Assembly (NCBI GenBank): GCA_022825825.1
Contig: JAJDWA010000021.1
Span: 93,386 to 157,385 of the forward strand
DNA length: 64,000 nt
Direction of reading: 5' to 3'
Origin: Candidatus Poribacteria bacterium
Lineage (GTDB): Bacteria > Poribacteria > WGA-4E > WGA-3G
Numbering within the stretch: the stretch's first letter is position 1; each line of letters starts with the position of its first letter. Below are positions 36,001 through 45,598 of this stretch, one piece after another. Both the position numbers and the translations under genes were made by a program. The notes below the pieces were generated by a model. The model saw nothing but the letters and a program-made list of their open reading frames with translations. It searched no databases and was not told the origin of the DNA.

Positions 36001-36057
36001 TCGTTGGAAAACCGAACCTACCAAGAATGTGCACATATTTAAGATTTTACTATAAAT
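35994..36057. repeat. Composite palindromic element, copy D
   Basis: GGTTCGTTGGAAAACCGAAC is followed by CTACCAAG and a tail TGTGCACATATTTAAG then ATTTTACTATAAAT, the same order as copy A at 22451-22524. Confidence 0.55.
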
Positions 36058-36060
36058 TCG

Positions 36061-36894
36061 CTATTCCTCAGGAATTTCAACCGGCAAATCCAGCCGGTCA
36101 CCCCACTCTTTCCAAGACCCTATGTAGTTGCTTACTTTCGGATAACCGATAAGCCGCAACGCCAAATAGGTTTGGGAAGAACGGTACCCACCCTGTCAGT
36201 AGCACATTACCTGTTTTTCCGGTGTAATACCCGCTGCTGCATACATTTCTCGGAGTTCGGTAGCAGGTTTAAACGCACCATTTTCATCAAGGTTGTTGAC
36301 CCATTCTATATGAATTGAACCTGGAATTGCACCTGCGCGTTCTGCGCGAGCGACTCTGCCGTAGTGTTCATCATCTGTGCGTGTGTCCAAGGGAACAAAA
36401 TCTTCTTGGTTTAGCGAGGCATGAATCACATCCGCATCCATGTGGACATTGTGCTTTGCTTCAATCGGAAATGGTGGTACTTCAGGTGGTTCAACGCCTT
36501 CTGTACTGACCGGTCCGTCTGCGGCTAACCATGCTTTATACCCACCATCTAACACACGGGTATTAGAATGTCCCAAAAACTCGCAAAACCAGAGACCGCG
36601 AGATGCCTTCGTCCCTGAAATGTTTTCGGACCAAATTACTGTTTTTGCTGGATCGAGACCTCTTTGTTGAAACAGGTAAGCGATCATCCACATAAAAGTG
36701 TCAAACATCTCTTTCCGAGTGTTGATAAGACTCAATCCGAACAGATCAAGATGAAGCGCGCCTGGAATATGTCCACGTAGATATTCATGCGTTGGCCGCG
36801 TATCAACGATACAAAACGATTCGTTACCCAAATTGCTTTTCAATTCCTCAGCTGAAATCACGAGTTGAGGATTCTCGTAACCTTTATACGCCAT
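36061..36894 (-). CDS. Tandem rhodanese (thiosulfate sulfurtransferase-like), candidate selenoprotein with TGA at the catalytic cysteine
   Basis: Rhodaneses move sulfane sulfur through an active-site Cys. Two rhodanese domains are visible: the first (about 8-125: [20 protein letters not shown]) has no loop Cys, as usual for the inactive half; the second (about 145-277: [27 protein letters not shown]) should hold the catalytic loop Y-C-x-x-G-x-R-S. The DNA reads ...QVMCY, TGA (36196-36198), [19 protein letters not shown]..., ending at a TAG (36061-36063). The TGA therefore replaces the catalytic Cys exactly, giving 277 residues with Sec233. A possible bacterial SECIS hairpin follows. The ATG at 36894 is 2 bp after the MATE stop. 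A nonsense mutation is the alternative. Confidence 0.75.
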
Positions 36895-36896
36895 TT

Positions 36897-38285
36897 TCAA
36901 ACTACCTTTCTGGTAGGATTTCCTCTACCATTTTTAAAAAGTTTTATTGTTTTCCATCTTCCGGTGCGGTACCAAAGCCACATAGCAGCGCCTTGCACGA
37001 CATTTGAAAGCGCAATTCCGATCCAAACACCTTTTAATCCGATAAAATGTGAAAGTAGAATAACAAGTCCCAAGCCTATCCCCATCTGGGCAGCGAGCGT
37101 GATAATCATCGGTGAAAAGGTATCACCTGCACCGTTAAGTGCCTTGCCTAACACCAAAGAAAACGCTATAAATCCGAATGTGAGCGACAGAAACTGAAGA
37201 TAAACAGATCCAATTTTTATAACTTCCAAATCATCAGTGAAAATTCGGAGAAACATCTGCGGAAAAACCAGAAAAAGCGCACCAATACCCGCCATGACTG
37301 TTGTGCCTAATATATTGCCCACTTTAGCCGATTTTTCAGCTCTTTCTATCTGGTTCGCGCCTAAATTCTGTCCGACCACAGGAGCAACAGCATTCGCAAT
37401 GCCAAAACCGGGATTCATCACCAGTATTCTGAGGCGCATGCAAATCGTATAAGCTGCAACTGCATATTTGCCGTAAGGGCCTATTACCCACAGGAAACCG
37501 AGACGGGATAAATGCCGCCAGAATCCTTGCATAGAACTATAAACCCCTAACCTTAAAATGTCAAGCATTTCTACGAGATCAGCGCGAAACTGCACGTTTC
37601 GTAAAGATATTGGCGCGCGCCCGCTGAAACAGAGAAACAGCAGAATAATGACACCGATTCCTCTTCCGATGAGTGTTGCGTAAGCCGAACCTGCTACACC
37701 TAATTTTGGGAATTCCCAAAGCCCAAAGATTAACAGTGGATCAAGCACAATGTTAATCACTGTTGAAACAATCAGCACAACCATCGGTGTAACCGCATCG
37801 CCACCTGCTCGGAAGATTGAACCGAGCGTCATTGACAAAAACATTGTGCTGATACCAACAAGAATAATATGCATGTAAGTTGTGCCGAGTTGTATCACCT
37901 CCAGGTCTGTTGTTCGGACAGCACGTAAACCGAATTCTGCTAATGGGTAACCAACAATACCGATACCGATAGCAAAGAAAAAGGCAAGTAGGATAGCCTG
38001 CATCGCCACGTGACCGGCTTGCGCGTAATTTCTTGCACCGAGGTACTGTGCCACCATAATCCCTGCACCCGTTGAGATACCGAGAGAGAACACTGCAATC
38101 AATCTAAGCAAATTGCCGCTTACCCCAACGGCTGCGATTGCAGCCGCTCCAAGTCTTCCAACGAAGATCATATCAACGATGTTGAACGCGTCTTGGAGAA
38201 TATAGCCCAACGTTATCGGCACTGCAAGTTGTAACAGATGACGAAGAAGACTGCCTTGAGTCAAATCACTTCGTGTTTTATTCAT
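36897..38285 (-). CDS. MATE-family efflux transporter
   Basis: A 462-residue inner-membrane exporter with about 12 hydrophobic segments and the two-fold MATE pattern (LLQLAVPITLGYILQDAFNI, DMIFVGRLGAAAIAAVGVSG; second half NPGFGIANAVAPVVGQNLGA). MATE proteins export cationic drugs using Na+ or H+ gradients; substrate is unknown. The rhodanese gene follows within 2 bp. Confidence 0.93.
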   Translation of the reverse strand: MNKTRSDLTQGSLLRHLLQLAVPITLGYILQDAFNIVDMIFVGRLGAAAIAAVGVSGNLLRLIAVFSLGISTGAGIMVAQYLGARNYAQAGHVAMQAILLAFFFAIGIGIVGYPLAEFGLRAVRTTDLEVIQLGTTYMHIILVGISTMFLSMTLGSIFRAGGDAVTPMVVLIVSTVINIVLDPLLIFGLWEFPKLGVAGSAYATLIGRGIGVIILLFLCFSGRAPISLRNVQFRADLVEMLDILRLGVYSSMQGFWRHLSRLGFLWVIGPYGKYAVAAYTICMRLRILVMNPGFGIANAVAPVVGQNLGANQIERAEKSAKVGNILGTTVMAGIGALFLVFPQMFLRIFTDDLEVIKIGSVYLQFLSLTFGFIAFSLVLGKALNGAGDTFSPMIITLAAQMGIGLGLVILLSHFIGLKGVWIGIALSNVVQGAAMWLWYRTGRWKTIKLFKNGRGNPTRKVV

Positions 38286-38331
38286 TCATATCCTTACTAT
38301 TTATAGTAAATTTGGGAGTTAATCGGATACA

Positions 38332-38400
38332 CTGCAATGGCAAGGTTAGGAAACCTCACCTACCGCGACGCAAAAGTGTATGTTTTTCTAATTTACCATA
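38332..38400. repeat. Composite palindromic element, copy B
   Basis: CTGCAATGGCAAGGTTAGGA then AACCTCACCTACCGCGACG, with tail CAAAAGTGTATGTTTTTCTA and ATTTACCATAGTA, as in copy A. A palindrome TTACTATTTATAGTAA lies just upstream at 38294-38309. Confidence 0.6.
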
Positions 38401-38527
38401 GTAATAGAGAAATTCCTCTGTCCCAACTATTCTCAAACTATACCGATCTGATTTACACTTGCATTTTAACCGAGACTGATTTATACTCAAGACTATAATC
38501 CAAAAATAGAAGGATGGCAATAAAGAA

Positions 38528-39343
38528 GTGCGAGTATTGATTATGTCCGATATGGAGGGCGTAAGCGGCATCGTTGTGTGGGATCAAGTTGATGGTGGTG
38601 CTGCGATGTTTGAAGAGGGCAGACTCCTCTACACTGAAGAGATCAACGCTGCTGTGCGCGGCGCTAAAGCAGCTGGTGCTACGGAGATCGTCGTTGTGGA
38701 TTGCCACGGTGCTGGGCAAGGTTGGACATTTAATTCGCTTATTCCAGACAAAATAGATCCAGATTGTGAGTGGGTGGCACACCACGGATGGGGGCGGTTT
38801 GACGACATGTGGAAAGAGGGATGTGACGCATGTTTGCTTATCGGGATGCATGCTAAAAACAACACCCCCGACGGTGTGCTGTGCCATACTATTTCTACCG
38901 TTCGATATCGAAACCTTTGGTTCAATAACGATCTTGTTGGAGAAACTGGAGTAAATGCGGCACTCAACGGGCATTACGGTGTTCCAATCGCGCTTGTCAC
39001 AGGCGATGCAGCAGTTTGTAGAGAAGCCAAAGAACTGCTCGGCGATGACTTGCCAACAGTTGCTGTTAAGAAAGGTCTCAGTAGATACAGCGCAAGGCAA
39101 ATCCCACCAGTGCGTGCTCGCCAGATGATAGAAGAAGCAGCCAAAGATGCCCTCTCAGATTTAACAAAGGTCCATCCTTACGTCCCTGCTCAACCGACAA
39201 CAATCAAAATTGAAGTCTCAAGTGTAGATAAACTCGCAGACTTCAAAGGACGATCCGGCGTTGAAATAACAGGCCCCGTCACCGCTGAAAGCAGCGCAAA
39301 AGATTGGATGACCGCGTGGAATCAGTTTTGGCCTTTTGTCTAA
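38528..39343 (+). CDS. M55-family D-aminopeptidase (DppA-like)
   Basis: A 271-residue zinc peptidase of the M55 family, which removes N-terminal D-amino acids from peptides. The start VLIMSDMEGVSGIVVWDQV has the metal-binding Asp and Glu; VDCHGAGQGW, LIGMHAKNN and TGDAAVCREA match the rest of the active site. The start is a GTG (MRVLIM...) since the conserved sequence begins immediately. Stands alone between a MATE gene and a VOC gene. Confidence 0.9.
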   Translation: MRVLIMSDMEGVSGIVVWDQVDGGAAMFEEGRLLYTEEINAAVRGAKAAGATEIVVVDCHGAGQGWTFNSLIPDKIDPDCEWVAHHGWGRFDDMWKEGCDACLLIGMHAKNNTPDGVLCHTISTVRYRNLWFNNDLVGETGVNAALNGHYGVPIALVTGDAAVCREAKELLGDDLPTVAVKKGLSRYSARQIPPVRARQMIEEAAKDALSDLTKVHPYVPAQPTTIKIEVSSVDKLADFKGRSGVEITGPVTAESSAKDWMTAWNQFWPFV

Positions 39344-39385
39344 GATAGCCTTTCTTATCGCCAAATTTAAAATTTTCACTTCGGT

Positions 39386-39409
39386 AGGCGCGATTTCAAA
39401 TCGCGCCTA
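39386..39409. repeat. Dispersed palindromic repeat
   Basis: Perfect arms TAGGCGCGATTT and AAATCGCGCCTA follow CGG in the gap between two convergent genes and could also serve as a bidirectional terminator. Confidence 0.65.
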
Positions 39410-39434
39410 ACTATAGTAGACAATCATATATGTT

Positions 39435-39857
39435 TTAAGATTCTTCAAGCACGTCAAGCGGGTCACCCGAAGCGTCTTTGCGTTCCAACAACTCTACTTC
39501 ATAACCATCTGGGTCAGTGATAAACGCCATCTTCATGCCACCAGAGGTAAACTGTTTGCGCCACTCATCTGGCCAAATCTCCAATCCTGCTTTCTCCAAA
39601 CCGTCGCAAAATTCGACAATATCGGGAACACCAATCGCAAAATGCATCAAATCTTCCTGCACCTGAAGTTCAAAATCGGGTGAATAGGTTAACTCTAATG
39701 TGTGCGCGTTCCCCGGAAGCTCAAGATGCACGATTTGGTTACCTGCGGGAGATTTATCGCTCCGACTCAGAACTTTAAACCCCAAATGGTCACAATACCA
39801 TTTAATAGAATGATCAAGATCGCTGACGCGAACCCGTGTATGTAAAAATACTGCCAT
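39435..39857 (-). CDS. VOC-superfamily (glyoxalase I-like) protein
   Basis: A 140-residue protein with two beta-alpha-beta-beta-beta units: FLHTRVRVSDLDHSIKWYCD supplies the first His, HLELPGNAHTLELTYS the first Glu, DLMHFAIGV the second His and DPDGYEVELLERKD the last Glu. This ligand set fits glyoxalase I, though the substrate may differ. AAAGGAGA precedes the ATG. Confidence 0.88.
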   Translation of the reverse strand: MAVFLHTRVRVSDLDHSIKWYCDHLGFKVLSRSDKSPAGNQIVHLELPGNAHTLELTYSPDFELQVQEDLMHFAIGVPDIVEFCDGLEKAGLEIWPDEWRKQFTSGGMKMAFITDPDGYEVELLERKDASGDPLDVLEES

Positions 39858-39978
39858 ATCTGTCTCCTTTTAGGTGATGTATAAGTGAATCAAATACTAC
39901 GCGAAAATAATAACATACACCTATAATTTTGACAAGAATATTCTCAGTACATTTTTTGCCTCGTAGTTTACTCAATTC

Positions 39979-42642
39979 CTAATCGGTAGAATAACTATTT
40001 ACGTGTTCATGGATTGGTTGTCGTTCAAGGTTAGCATGTGTGTCTGCACGCCGAGCAATGCCCGTAATCGCATCAACGGACTCGTCTGCCTTAAATCGTA
40101 AGTACAGTTTTTGGGATTTTGCAGCCATAGGTTGATTTTTCAAAGCACGATAACACCGCATCATATTATAGTGTGCATCCAAATCTTCCGGATCGACTTC
40201 AAGCGTTTTTTGAAAATGTGCTAAAGCGGCTTCATATTCACGTTTCAAAAAGTGCATACGTCCCAATTCATTGCGAACACGGGTATCGCGTGGGAATTGT
40301 GAGGCAGCCTGTTGAAGATGCTGAATTGCTATATCGTAATTACCATAAGATTCTTGAACGAGGGCATAAAAGTAATGTACTTTTGCGCGATGTAGACTTT
40401 CAGGGCGCAACGTTTTCTGAATCTCAAACGCCTTGTTGAGCATTTCTTCGGCACCGCGCATATCCCCTTCTTTGATGCGACACCTTGCGATATTCACCCA
40501 CCCATCCATATAGTTGGGGTCAATTTCGGTTACCTCCAAAAAGGCGGTTTGTGCGGCTCTGAGGTCACCTTGCAGGAGAAGTCCGATGCCGTAGTCGTTC
40601 CAACGTTCACGCGCGTTTTCTACTTCTACTTTCTGTTTCGGTGTGTTCTGCGATGTCTGTATCACCTGAAGCGTTGCTTTTGCATCTGCCATCACGGTAA
40701 TTGGAAGATTCGGAATCTCTTTAATTTTTCCTGCGACGTCTGATGTATCACCTGTCCAAACCCATTTTCCATCGTCGTAGCCCTTATCTACCTGAAAATC
40801 TGTATCCTCTGGGTCGCGAACACCCGCGTAAGCCCACTGTGTATGCCACCAGTTGAATTTACGATAATTAAGTTTCGCTTCCAAAGAAATGACGTTTCCA
40901 CAATCATGAGGAATTTCTAATCTATAACGCACAGTATCAGCAGCACCTGGCGGAATAGTTCGTGAATAGAGCACTGTTCGCATTGCCCACGCATTGCGTT
41001 TGTTGATTAGGTTACCGTGTGCATCCAGCATATAAGCACGGTAAAAATGCGCGCTTGGATCAACAGGTCCGTTTCCATCAGGTGCATCAATTTTTCCGTT
41101 CCAAAACACGATTTTGCCATTTTCATCAGTGGCTTTTACCTCAAGCCATATATCAAATGCATCAATAGTTCCAGCAGGGAATTGATGACCGACCCCTCGC
41201 GTTCGTACCACAACCTCAATGAGGGGGTCTTCACCTCGCGTCACTTCAGTTCCATTTTCTGGAATCGGCATACCATTAGCAAATAGGTCTAACGTTATTA
41301 CATCATTCTGCAGAAAGTCTATTACGGCTTGGAGCTGCTCTTTGTGTTTGTTTACAAAGGGGAGAGCAGTGTTTGCAGCTGGAAAACGGTGGCTATGAAC
41401 TTTACCGTTGATATTACCAGCATCGGTAGAATCAACGAGAGGCATGTGGCAATCAACACATTTTTTAGCTTTTTCGGGATAGTAAAATGAAAGTGCGCCT
41501 TGATGGGAGACACCGCTTTTTTGCCATTGGTCGTAGTCGTTGAAACCGCGCACCCATTTAAAATTGTTGACTGGAAAATCCAGATGCACCTTATGGCAGG
41601 TTGAACAAAATTCTGCTGTCCTGTTTCGGTGGAACGGTTTGATAAAACTCTTTTTATGCGGCTCTGGGTCTAAGCGTATGAGATAATTGTGCAAACTTCG
41701 GATGAGGCGATTGTTGCTTGAGGCAATATCATGGAGTGGCGGATATTTTATTACATATCCACTGTTCCCCATCGTATCCTTAACTCTTTCAATAGAGTGG
41801 CACGCAGTGCATGCTAACCCTGCCTGTGCAGCAGGCGTATGCAGGTTTTCCCGAATCGGTCTATCCATTACACCATTGAGTAGAATCGCAGGATCATGAC
41901 ATCCACCACACCATTTAGAGGGTTCAATACCGTTCACCTCCTGCATATAGACGATTGACTTTCGGTACCATTGGTTGTTGAAAGATGAGAAATGATGTGC
42001 AGATTCGTTCCACTGCTTGAAAATATCGGGATGACATCCCTTCGTAGCGCAGGTCTCCGATGTAAGGAAGAAGTCGGTTGGAATTAAGTTGCCTGTCTCC
42101 GTTTCAACAGATGCGGGGAAAAAGTGGCCGGTTGTTCCACCACCTTCCTCGTACATACTCGTTGGAGGTAAGGCCGGATTTTTGACGAGATAGTCCTCAT
42201 TCGGAAAATAGTGTTGGGAAAATTTTGCACCGATTGGAAAAAACACAACACCAATTAACACACCAACAATTACTTTTTTGAATCTTAATGAAAGACTGGT
42301 ATTGTCCTTTAACAAGTGAACAGTGAAAAGCAGACTTCCAATGCTTATGCTAACAATGTGTGTAATGAGAAGCCAACGATAGGGCGTAGTGGCACCGACT
42401 ACCATCAGACAACCACCAGTAGCAATTCCAACTATCAACCCGAAAACGCCTATACGTCCAAGGGATGGGATGTCCTTGAATTTTTGAAAAAGGTAGATAC
42501 CAAACGGGATTATTAATATAATACCAAATGCTAAATGTAACAAGACGTTGAAAATGTAGAAAAGGGTCGGTTCACCAAAACTGAATAGATATGCACTGTT
42601 GAGTAGTAATATGAGGAAAGCCAATACAGAAAATTTACGCAT
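39979..42642 (-). CDS. Membrane-anchored multihaem cytochrome c with TPR domain
   Basis: An 887-residue electron-transfer protein. Four hydrophobic segments lie in the first about 150 residues. Five haem-attachment motifs follow: CATKGCH (CX4CH, unusual), CGGCH, CTACH, CSTCH and CVDCH. A beta-rich middle domain comes next, then TPR repeats (YGIGLLLQGDLRAAQTAFLE, EMLNKAFEIQ, ALAHFQKTLEVDPEDLDAHY) to the C-terminus. The N-terminal helices suggest an inner-membrane anchor with the haems in the periplasm. The partner is unknown. The ATG at 42642 is preferred over an upstream TTG. Confidence 0.88.
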   Translation of the reverse strand: MRKFSVLAFLILLLNSAYLFSFGEPTLFYIFNVLLHLAFGIILIIPFGIYLFQKFKDIPSLGRIGVFGLIVGIATGGCLMVVGATTPYRWLLITHIVSISIGSLLFTVHLLKDNTSLSLRFKKVIVGVLIGVVFFPIGAKFSQHYFPNEDYLVKNPALPPTSMYEEGGGTTGHFFPASVETETGNLIPTDFFLTSETCATKGCHPDIFKQWNESAHHFSSFNNQWYRKSIVYMQEVNGIEPSKWCGGCHDPAILLNGVMDRPIRENLHTPAAQAGLACTACHSIERVKDTMGNSGYVIKYPPLHDIASSNNRLIRSLHNYLIRLDPEPHKKSFIKPFHRNRTAEFCSTCHKVHLDFPVNNFKWVRGFNDYDQWQKSGVSHQGALSFYYPEKAKKCVDCHMPLVDSTDAGNINGKVHSHRFPAANTALPFVNKHKEQLQAVIDFLQNDVITLDLFANGMPIPENGTEVTRGEDPLIEVVVRTRGVGHQFPAGTIDAFDIWLEVKATDENGKIVFWNGKIDAPDGNGPVDPSAHFYRAYMLDAHGNLINKRNAWAMRTVLYSRTIPPGAADTVRYRLEIPHDCGNVISLEAKLNYRKFNWWHTQWAYAGVRDPEDTDFQVDKGYDDGKWVWTGDTSDVAGKIKEIPNLPITVMADAKATLQVIQTSQNTPKQKVEVENARERWNDYGIGLLLQGDLRAAQTAFLEVTEIDPNYMDGWVNIARCRIKEGDMRGAEEMLNKAFEIQKTLRPESLHRAKVHYFYALVQESYGNYDIAIQHLQQAASQFPRDTRVRNELGRMHFLKREYEAALAHFQKTLEVDPEDLDAHYNMMRCYRALKNQPMAAKSQKLYLRFKADESVDAITGIARRADTHANLERQPIHEHVNSYSTD

Positions 42643-42707
42643 TAATTCACCCGCCAAAAAAAAGATTGTGGTTTAGTTGCTCTGCATATTACAATTTTTC
42701 AATAAAT

Positions 42708-43457
42708 TTATCCTGCGGTATAGCCCCCGTCAATCGGTAAAGCGATGCCCGTAACGAAAGCGGATTCATCGGAGGCGAGGTATAACGCACCGTAGGCGAT
42801 TTCTTCAGGTTGACCCAGTCTCCGCATCGGGTGTTTATTCGCGAGTTTCTGATATTCTTCGGGGTTTTTGACGACTCCAGCGACTAAAGGCGTTTCTACG
42901 AAACCTGGACAGATACAATTTACACGGATATTGTCTTGTGCGTAATCAAGCGCCATGCCGCGTGTCAAGTTAGTGACGGCACCCTTGGATGCCACATACG
43001 CTGCGCGAACATCTGCGCCGACAATACCGTAAATGGAGGACATATTGATAATAGAACCCCCACCGTTCTTTTGCATAGCAGGAATAGCTGCCTTTGCACA
43101 AAGGAAAACACCTGTAAGATTCACATCTAAACAACGGTGCCAGTCTTCTTCAGACAATTCAGCAACTGGTAAGCGCATTGCGATGCCAGCGTTATTAAAC
43201 AGAATGTCCAATTTTCCGTAAGTCTCTACGGTTTTCTCTACCATCTGTTCAGTGTGATCTTTTATTGTTACATCGGTTTGAACGAAGATTGCTTTATAAC
43301 CTGCGTCTTGAATGTCGGTAACAGTCTGGTTTCCACCATCTTCATCAATATCCGCTACTACAATCTTCGCTCCATATTCTGCAAAGAGTTTGGCGGTGGC
43401 TTTACCGATTCCAGATGCGGCTCCTGTGATGATAGCCACTTTATTTTTCAGTCGCAC
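42708..43457 (-). CDS. Short-chain dehydrogenase/reductase
   Basis: A 249-residue classical SDR: nucleotide-binding TGAASGIGKAT, NNAG, catalytic Ser in GSIINMSSIYG, YVASK for the Tyr/Lys pair and CPGFVETPLV. It resembles 3-oxoacyl-ACP reductase FabG and glucose dehydrogenase types; substrate unknown. The GTG at 43457 lies 2 bp after the FAH gene stop and has GGAAGG upstream; a TTG at 43478 would overlap that gene. Confidence 0.93.
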   Translation of the reverse strand: MRLKNKVAIITGAASGIGKATAKLFAEYGAKIVVADIDEDGGNQTVTDIQDAGYKAIFVQTDVTIKDHTEQMVEKTVETYGKLDILFNNAGIAMRLPVAELSEEDWHRCLDVNLTGVFLCAKAAIPAMQKNGGGSIINMSSIYGIVGADVRAAYVASKGAVTNLTRGMALDYAQDNIRVNCICPGFVETPLVAGVVKNPEEYQKLANKHPMRRLGQPEEIAYGALYLASDESAFVTGIALPIDGGYTAG

Positions 43458-43459
43458 TG

Positions 43460-44410
43460 TTAAACTTTTTCCTTCCAAGCAGCGGGATTTTCTTCAGGTT
43501 TACCGATTCGATTTCTCAAAACGCCAATGTTTTCAACTTCAAGTTCAATCACATCTCCGGGTTGAATCCATCGGTCAAGTTCCCAACCGCACCCGTTACC
43601 GACAGTGCCAGAGCCAAGAAATTCACCCGGAAAGAGCGTTTCTGACTGAGACACAAACGAAATCATTTCTGCGAAGCTGTAATACATATCAGAAGTACTG
43701 CCCTCTGCCCAAACTTCTCCATTAACCCTTGCTGTCATTTTTAGGTTGGACGGATCACCGATTTCATCTGGGGTAACAATGCACGGTCCCATGATGTTGC
43801 TGTTGTCAAAGTCTTTTCCCTTGGCGGGACCGAGCGAAAGAGTCATGTGTCGGAATTGAATATCACGAGCACTAATGTCGTTGTAAATCGTATACCCTGC
43901 AATATAATTAGGGGCTTCTTCAATTGAGATGTTCTTGCCGGTTTTGCCGATGTAGATTCCCCATTCCAGTTCAAAATCAAGTTTTTCCGTGTAATTTGGC
44001 CACGTAACAACGGCTTCGTGTCCTGCAATAGAAGCTGGACTTGTGCTGCCGCGATAATAGTTGGGAAGTTTGAACCATTCAGGCGAAATCTCCTTGCCAG
44101 TTATGCGTGAGGCGGCATCCATGTGCGTTTTGAACACACCGAAATCACGTAAACTTGCTGGGCGTGGGAATGGTGCAAGCAGTTGAACATCGGAAACAGA
44201 GAAAACTATATCGGACAAATCGGAACCGTCATTAAGTTGCTGTTGGACTGTGTCAATACGTTTTTGTGCGTCTGCGGTACAATTTTGTTCAAAGAATTGG
44301 ATCATATCAGGGACATCTAATCTAAGATCGACAATTTTATCCTCATCAATCCAAGCACCGAGTCGAGAATCTACGTCTAACACTGACTTTTTGAATGTAA
44401 CAAGTTTCAC
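43460..44410 (-). CDS. Fumarylacetoacetate hydrolase (FAH) family protein
   Basis: A 316-residue enzyme of the FAH family, which cleaves or decarboxylates 2-oxo acids with a Mg ion. The metal ligands are in LDFELEWGIYIGKTGKNI (two Glu) and TIYNDISARDIQ (Asp); SLGPAKGKDFDN and GSGTVGNGCGWELDRWI are also family sequences. The start is a GTG with AGAGG 7 nt upstream. It forms a two-gene unit with the SDR gene, so both probably act on one carbon source. Confidence 0.92.
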   Translation of the reverse strand: MKLVTFKKSVLDVDSRLGAWIDEDKIVDLRLDVPDMIQFFEQNCTADAQKRIDTVQQQLNDGSDLSDIVFSVSDVQLLAPFPRPASLRDFGVFKTHMDAASRITGKEISPEWFKLPNYYRGSTSPASIAGHEAVVTWPNYTEKLDFELEWGIYIGKTGKNISIEEAPNYIAGYTIYNDISARDIQFRHMTLSLGPAKGKDFDNSNIMGPCIVTPDEIGDPSNLKMTARVNGEVWAEGSTSDMYYSFAEMISFVSQSETLFPGEFLGSGTVGNGCGWELDRWIQPGDVIELEVENIGVLRNRIGKPEENPAAWKEKV

Positions 44411-44607
44411 AGGTATTCCTCTCCAAAAGACGTTTCTGATTTTATATCACAAATTTATTAAAAAATCAACATTTTTGAAAATACTGTCAGAGTTATTTAG
44501 TTTTCGGTTTTTCAGCACATTTTATCACAAACGTTAATGTTTCATAGCAAATCTAAAATATGTGAACACCCTGCAGTGTCTAAATAATTATGGGTTTGCT
44601 ATAACAG

Positions 44608-44645
44608 AAAAGAGAGCACCCTCCAATTGGAAGATGCTCTCTTTT
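44608..44645 (-). terminator. Rho-independent terminator, bidirectional
   Basis: Arms AAAAGAGAGCA and TGCTCTCTTTT enclose a shorter loop; T-runs flank both sides. It ends the minus-strand unit that includes 44700-46417. Confidence 0.8.
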
Positions 44646-44699
44646 CGTGATATTTAACAAATAGTTTTACCTAAATTTTACTGCAATACCACATTTAAG

Positions 44700-45518
44700 T
44701 TAACGAGCAGCTTTCAGATGCCCCCAGGTCGTTGTTGCTTTTCCAGCAGGTTCAACGGGGGTAACCACATCTGCTTGTTGTGAGATAAAGTCAATCATCT
44801 CAATGAGGATTTGGCCACGAGGGAGAGTACCATTGTTCCCCTCCTGCATACAAATACCAACACGACCACTACTATTGTTCAACTTGATGAGACCCGGGTC
44901 AAAGAATCCGGCACCGTTGTCTCCAAAAGCGGCTTCAACGCTCCAGGGATCAACAATCTGATCACTTTTGAACGGTCGGTTAGAGGTATAATTTTCCAAT
45001 GAAGGGGTGTATTTTTTTCCCACGTCAGTCGGTGTAATCTGCGTTCCATCACCCCACATATCTGCGTTGATATTGATGATGGTCTTCAACCCATTCTCAC
45101 CATTAGCGCCGCCACCTTCAGTAACATAGAAGATGTAGTCACAACAATTCAGAATGATATTGCCGCCATAGAGGAACCTTTCAGCAATAGAATCGTCAAC
45201 TTGCGAATTTCCTGGCGTATATAGCGTTGTTGGAAACCATCCGAAGATGATGAGAATGTCTGCCACACCATCGTCAATACGTTCTTCTGCATACGGACCA
45301 ATTTCTGCATCTGTTTTGTAGACGACTTCATCAACAGACGGAACGGCGTTTTTCAGGTTGTCAAAGACAATAGCACGTTGGATGTCAGCATTCTCTTTTG
45401 AAATCCATCCCGCGTCTTCACTAAAAATCGCAACATCACCGAGATCTGCCCAACTTGACGCTGTAACAGTAAAGGCAAACAGGATCGTGAATAGGATTAA
45501 CAATTGTCTAATTTTCAT
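44700..45518 (-). CDS. Secreted protein of unknown function with C-terminal TTTW motif (paralog 1)
   Basis: A 272-residue precursor with a signal peptide (LILFTILFAFTVTASSWA). The core LGDVAIFSEDAGWISK, DILIIFGWFPTTLYTPGNSQ, NIILNCCDYIFYVTEGGG, NADMWGDGTQITPTD matches its neighbour at 45599-46417 throughout, and looks Rossmann-like, but no family is recognised. It ends VEPAGKATTTWGHLKAAR, the motif shared with three other secreted proteins here. AAAAGGAG precedes the ATG. Confidence 0.8.
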   Translation of the reverse strand: MKIRQLLILFTILFAFTVTASSWADLGDVAIFSEDAGWISKENADIQRAIVFDNLKNAVPSVDEVVYKTDAEIGPYAEERIDDGVADILIIFGWFPTTLYTPGNSQVDDSIAERFLYGGNIILNCCDYIFYVTEGGGANGENGLKTIININADMWGDGTQITPTDVGKKYTPSLENYTSNRPFKSDQIVDPWSVEAAFGDNGAGFFDPGLIKLNNSSGRVGICMQEGNNGTLPRGQILIEMIDFISQQADVVTPVEPAGKATTTWGHLKAAR

Positions 45519-45558
45519 TATTTTCTCCTTTTAGATTTGATCCAATGGATCAATGATT

Positions 45559-45590
45559 TGTAGGGACGTAACAAACAGGACGTCCCTACA
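45559..45590. repeat. Palindromic repeat between the paralog pair
   Basis: Perfect 11-bp arms TGTAGGGACGT and ACGTCCCTACA with a 10-bp loop lie in the 80-bp gap between the two paralogous secreted-protein genes. Confidence 0.65.
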
Positions 45591-45598
45591 GGGACAGG

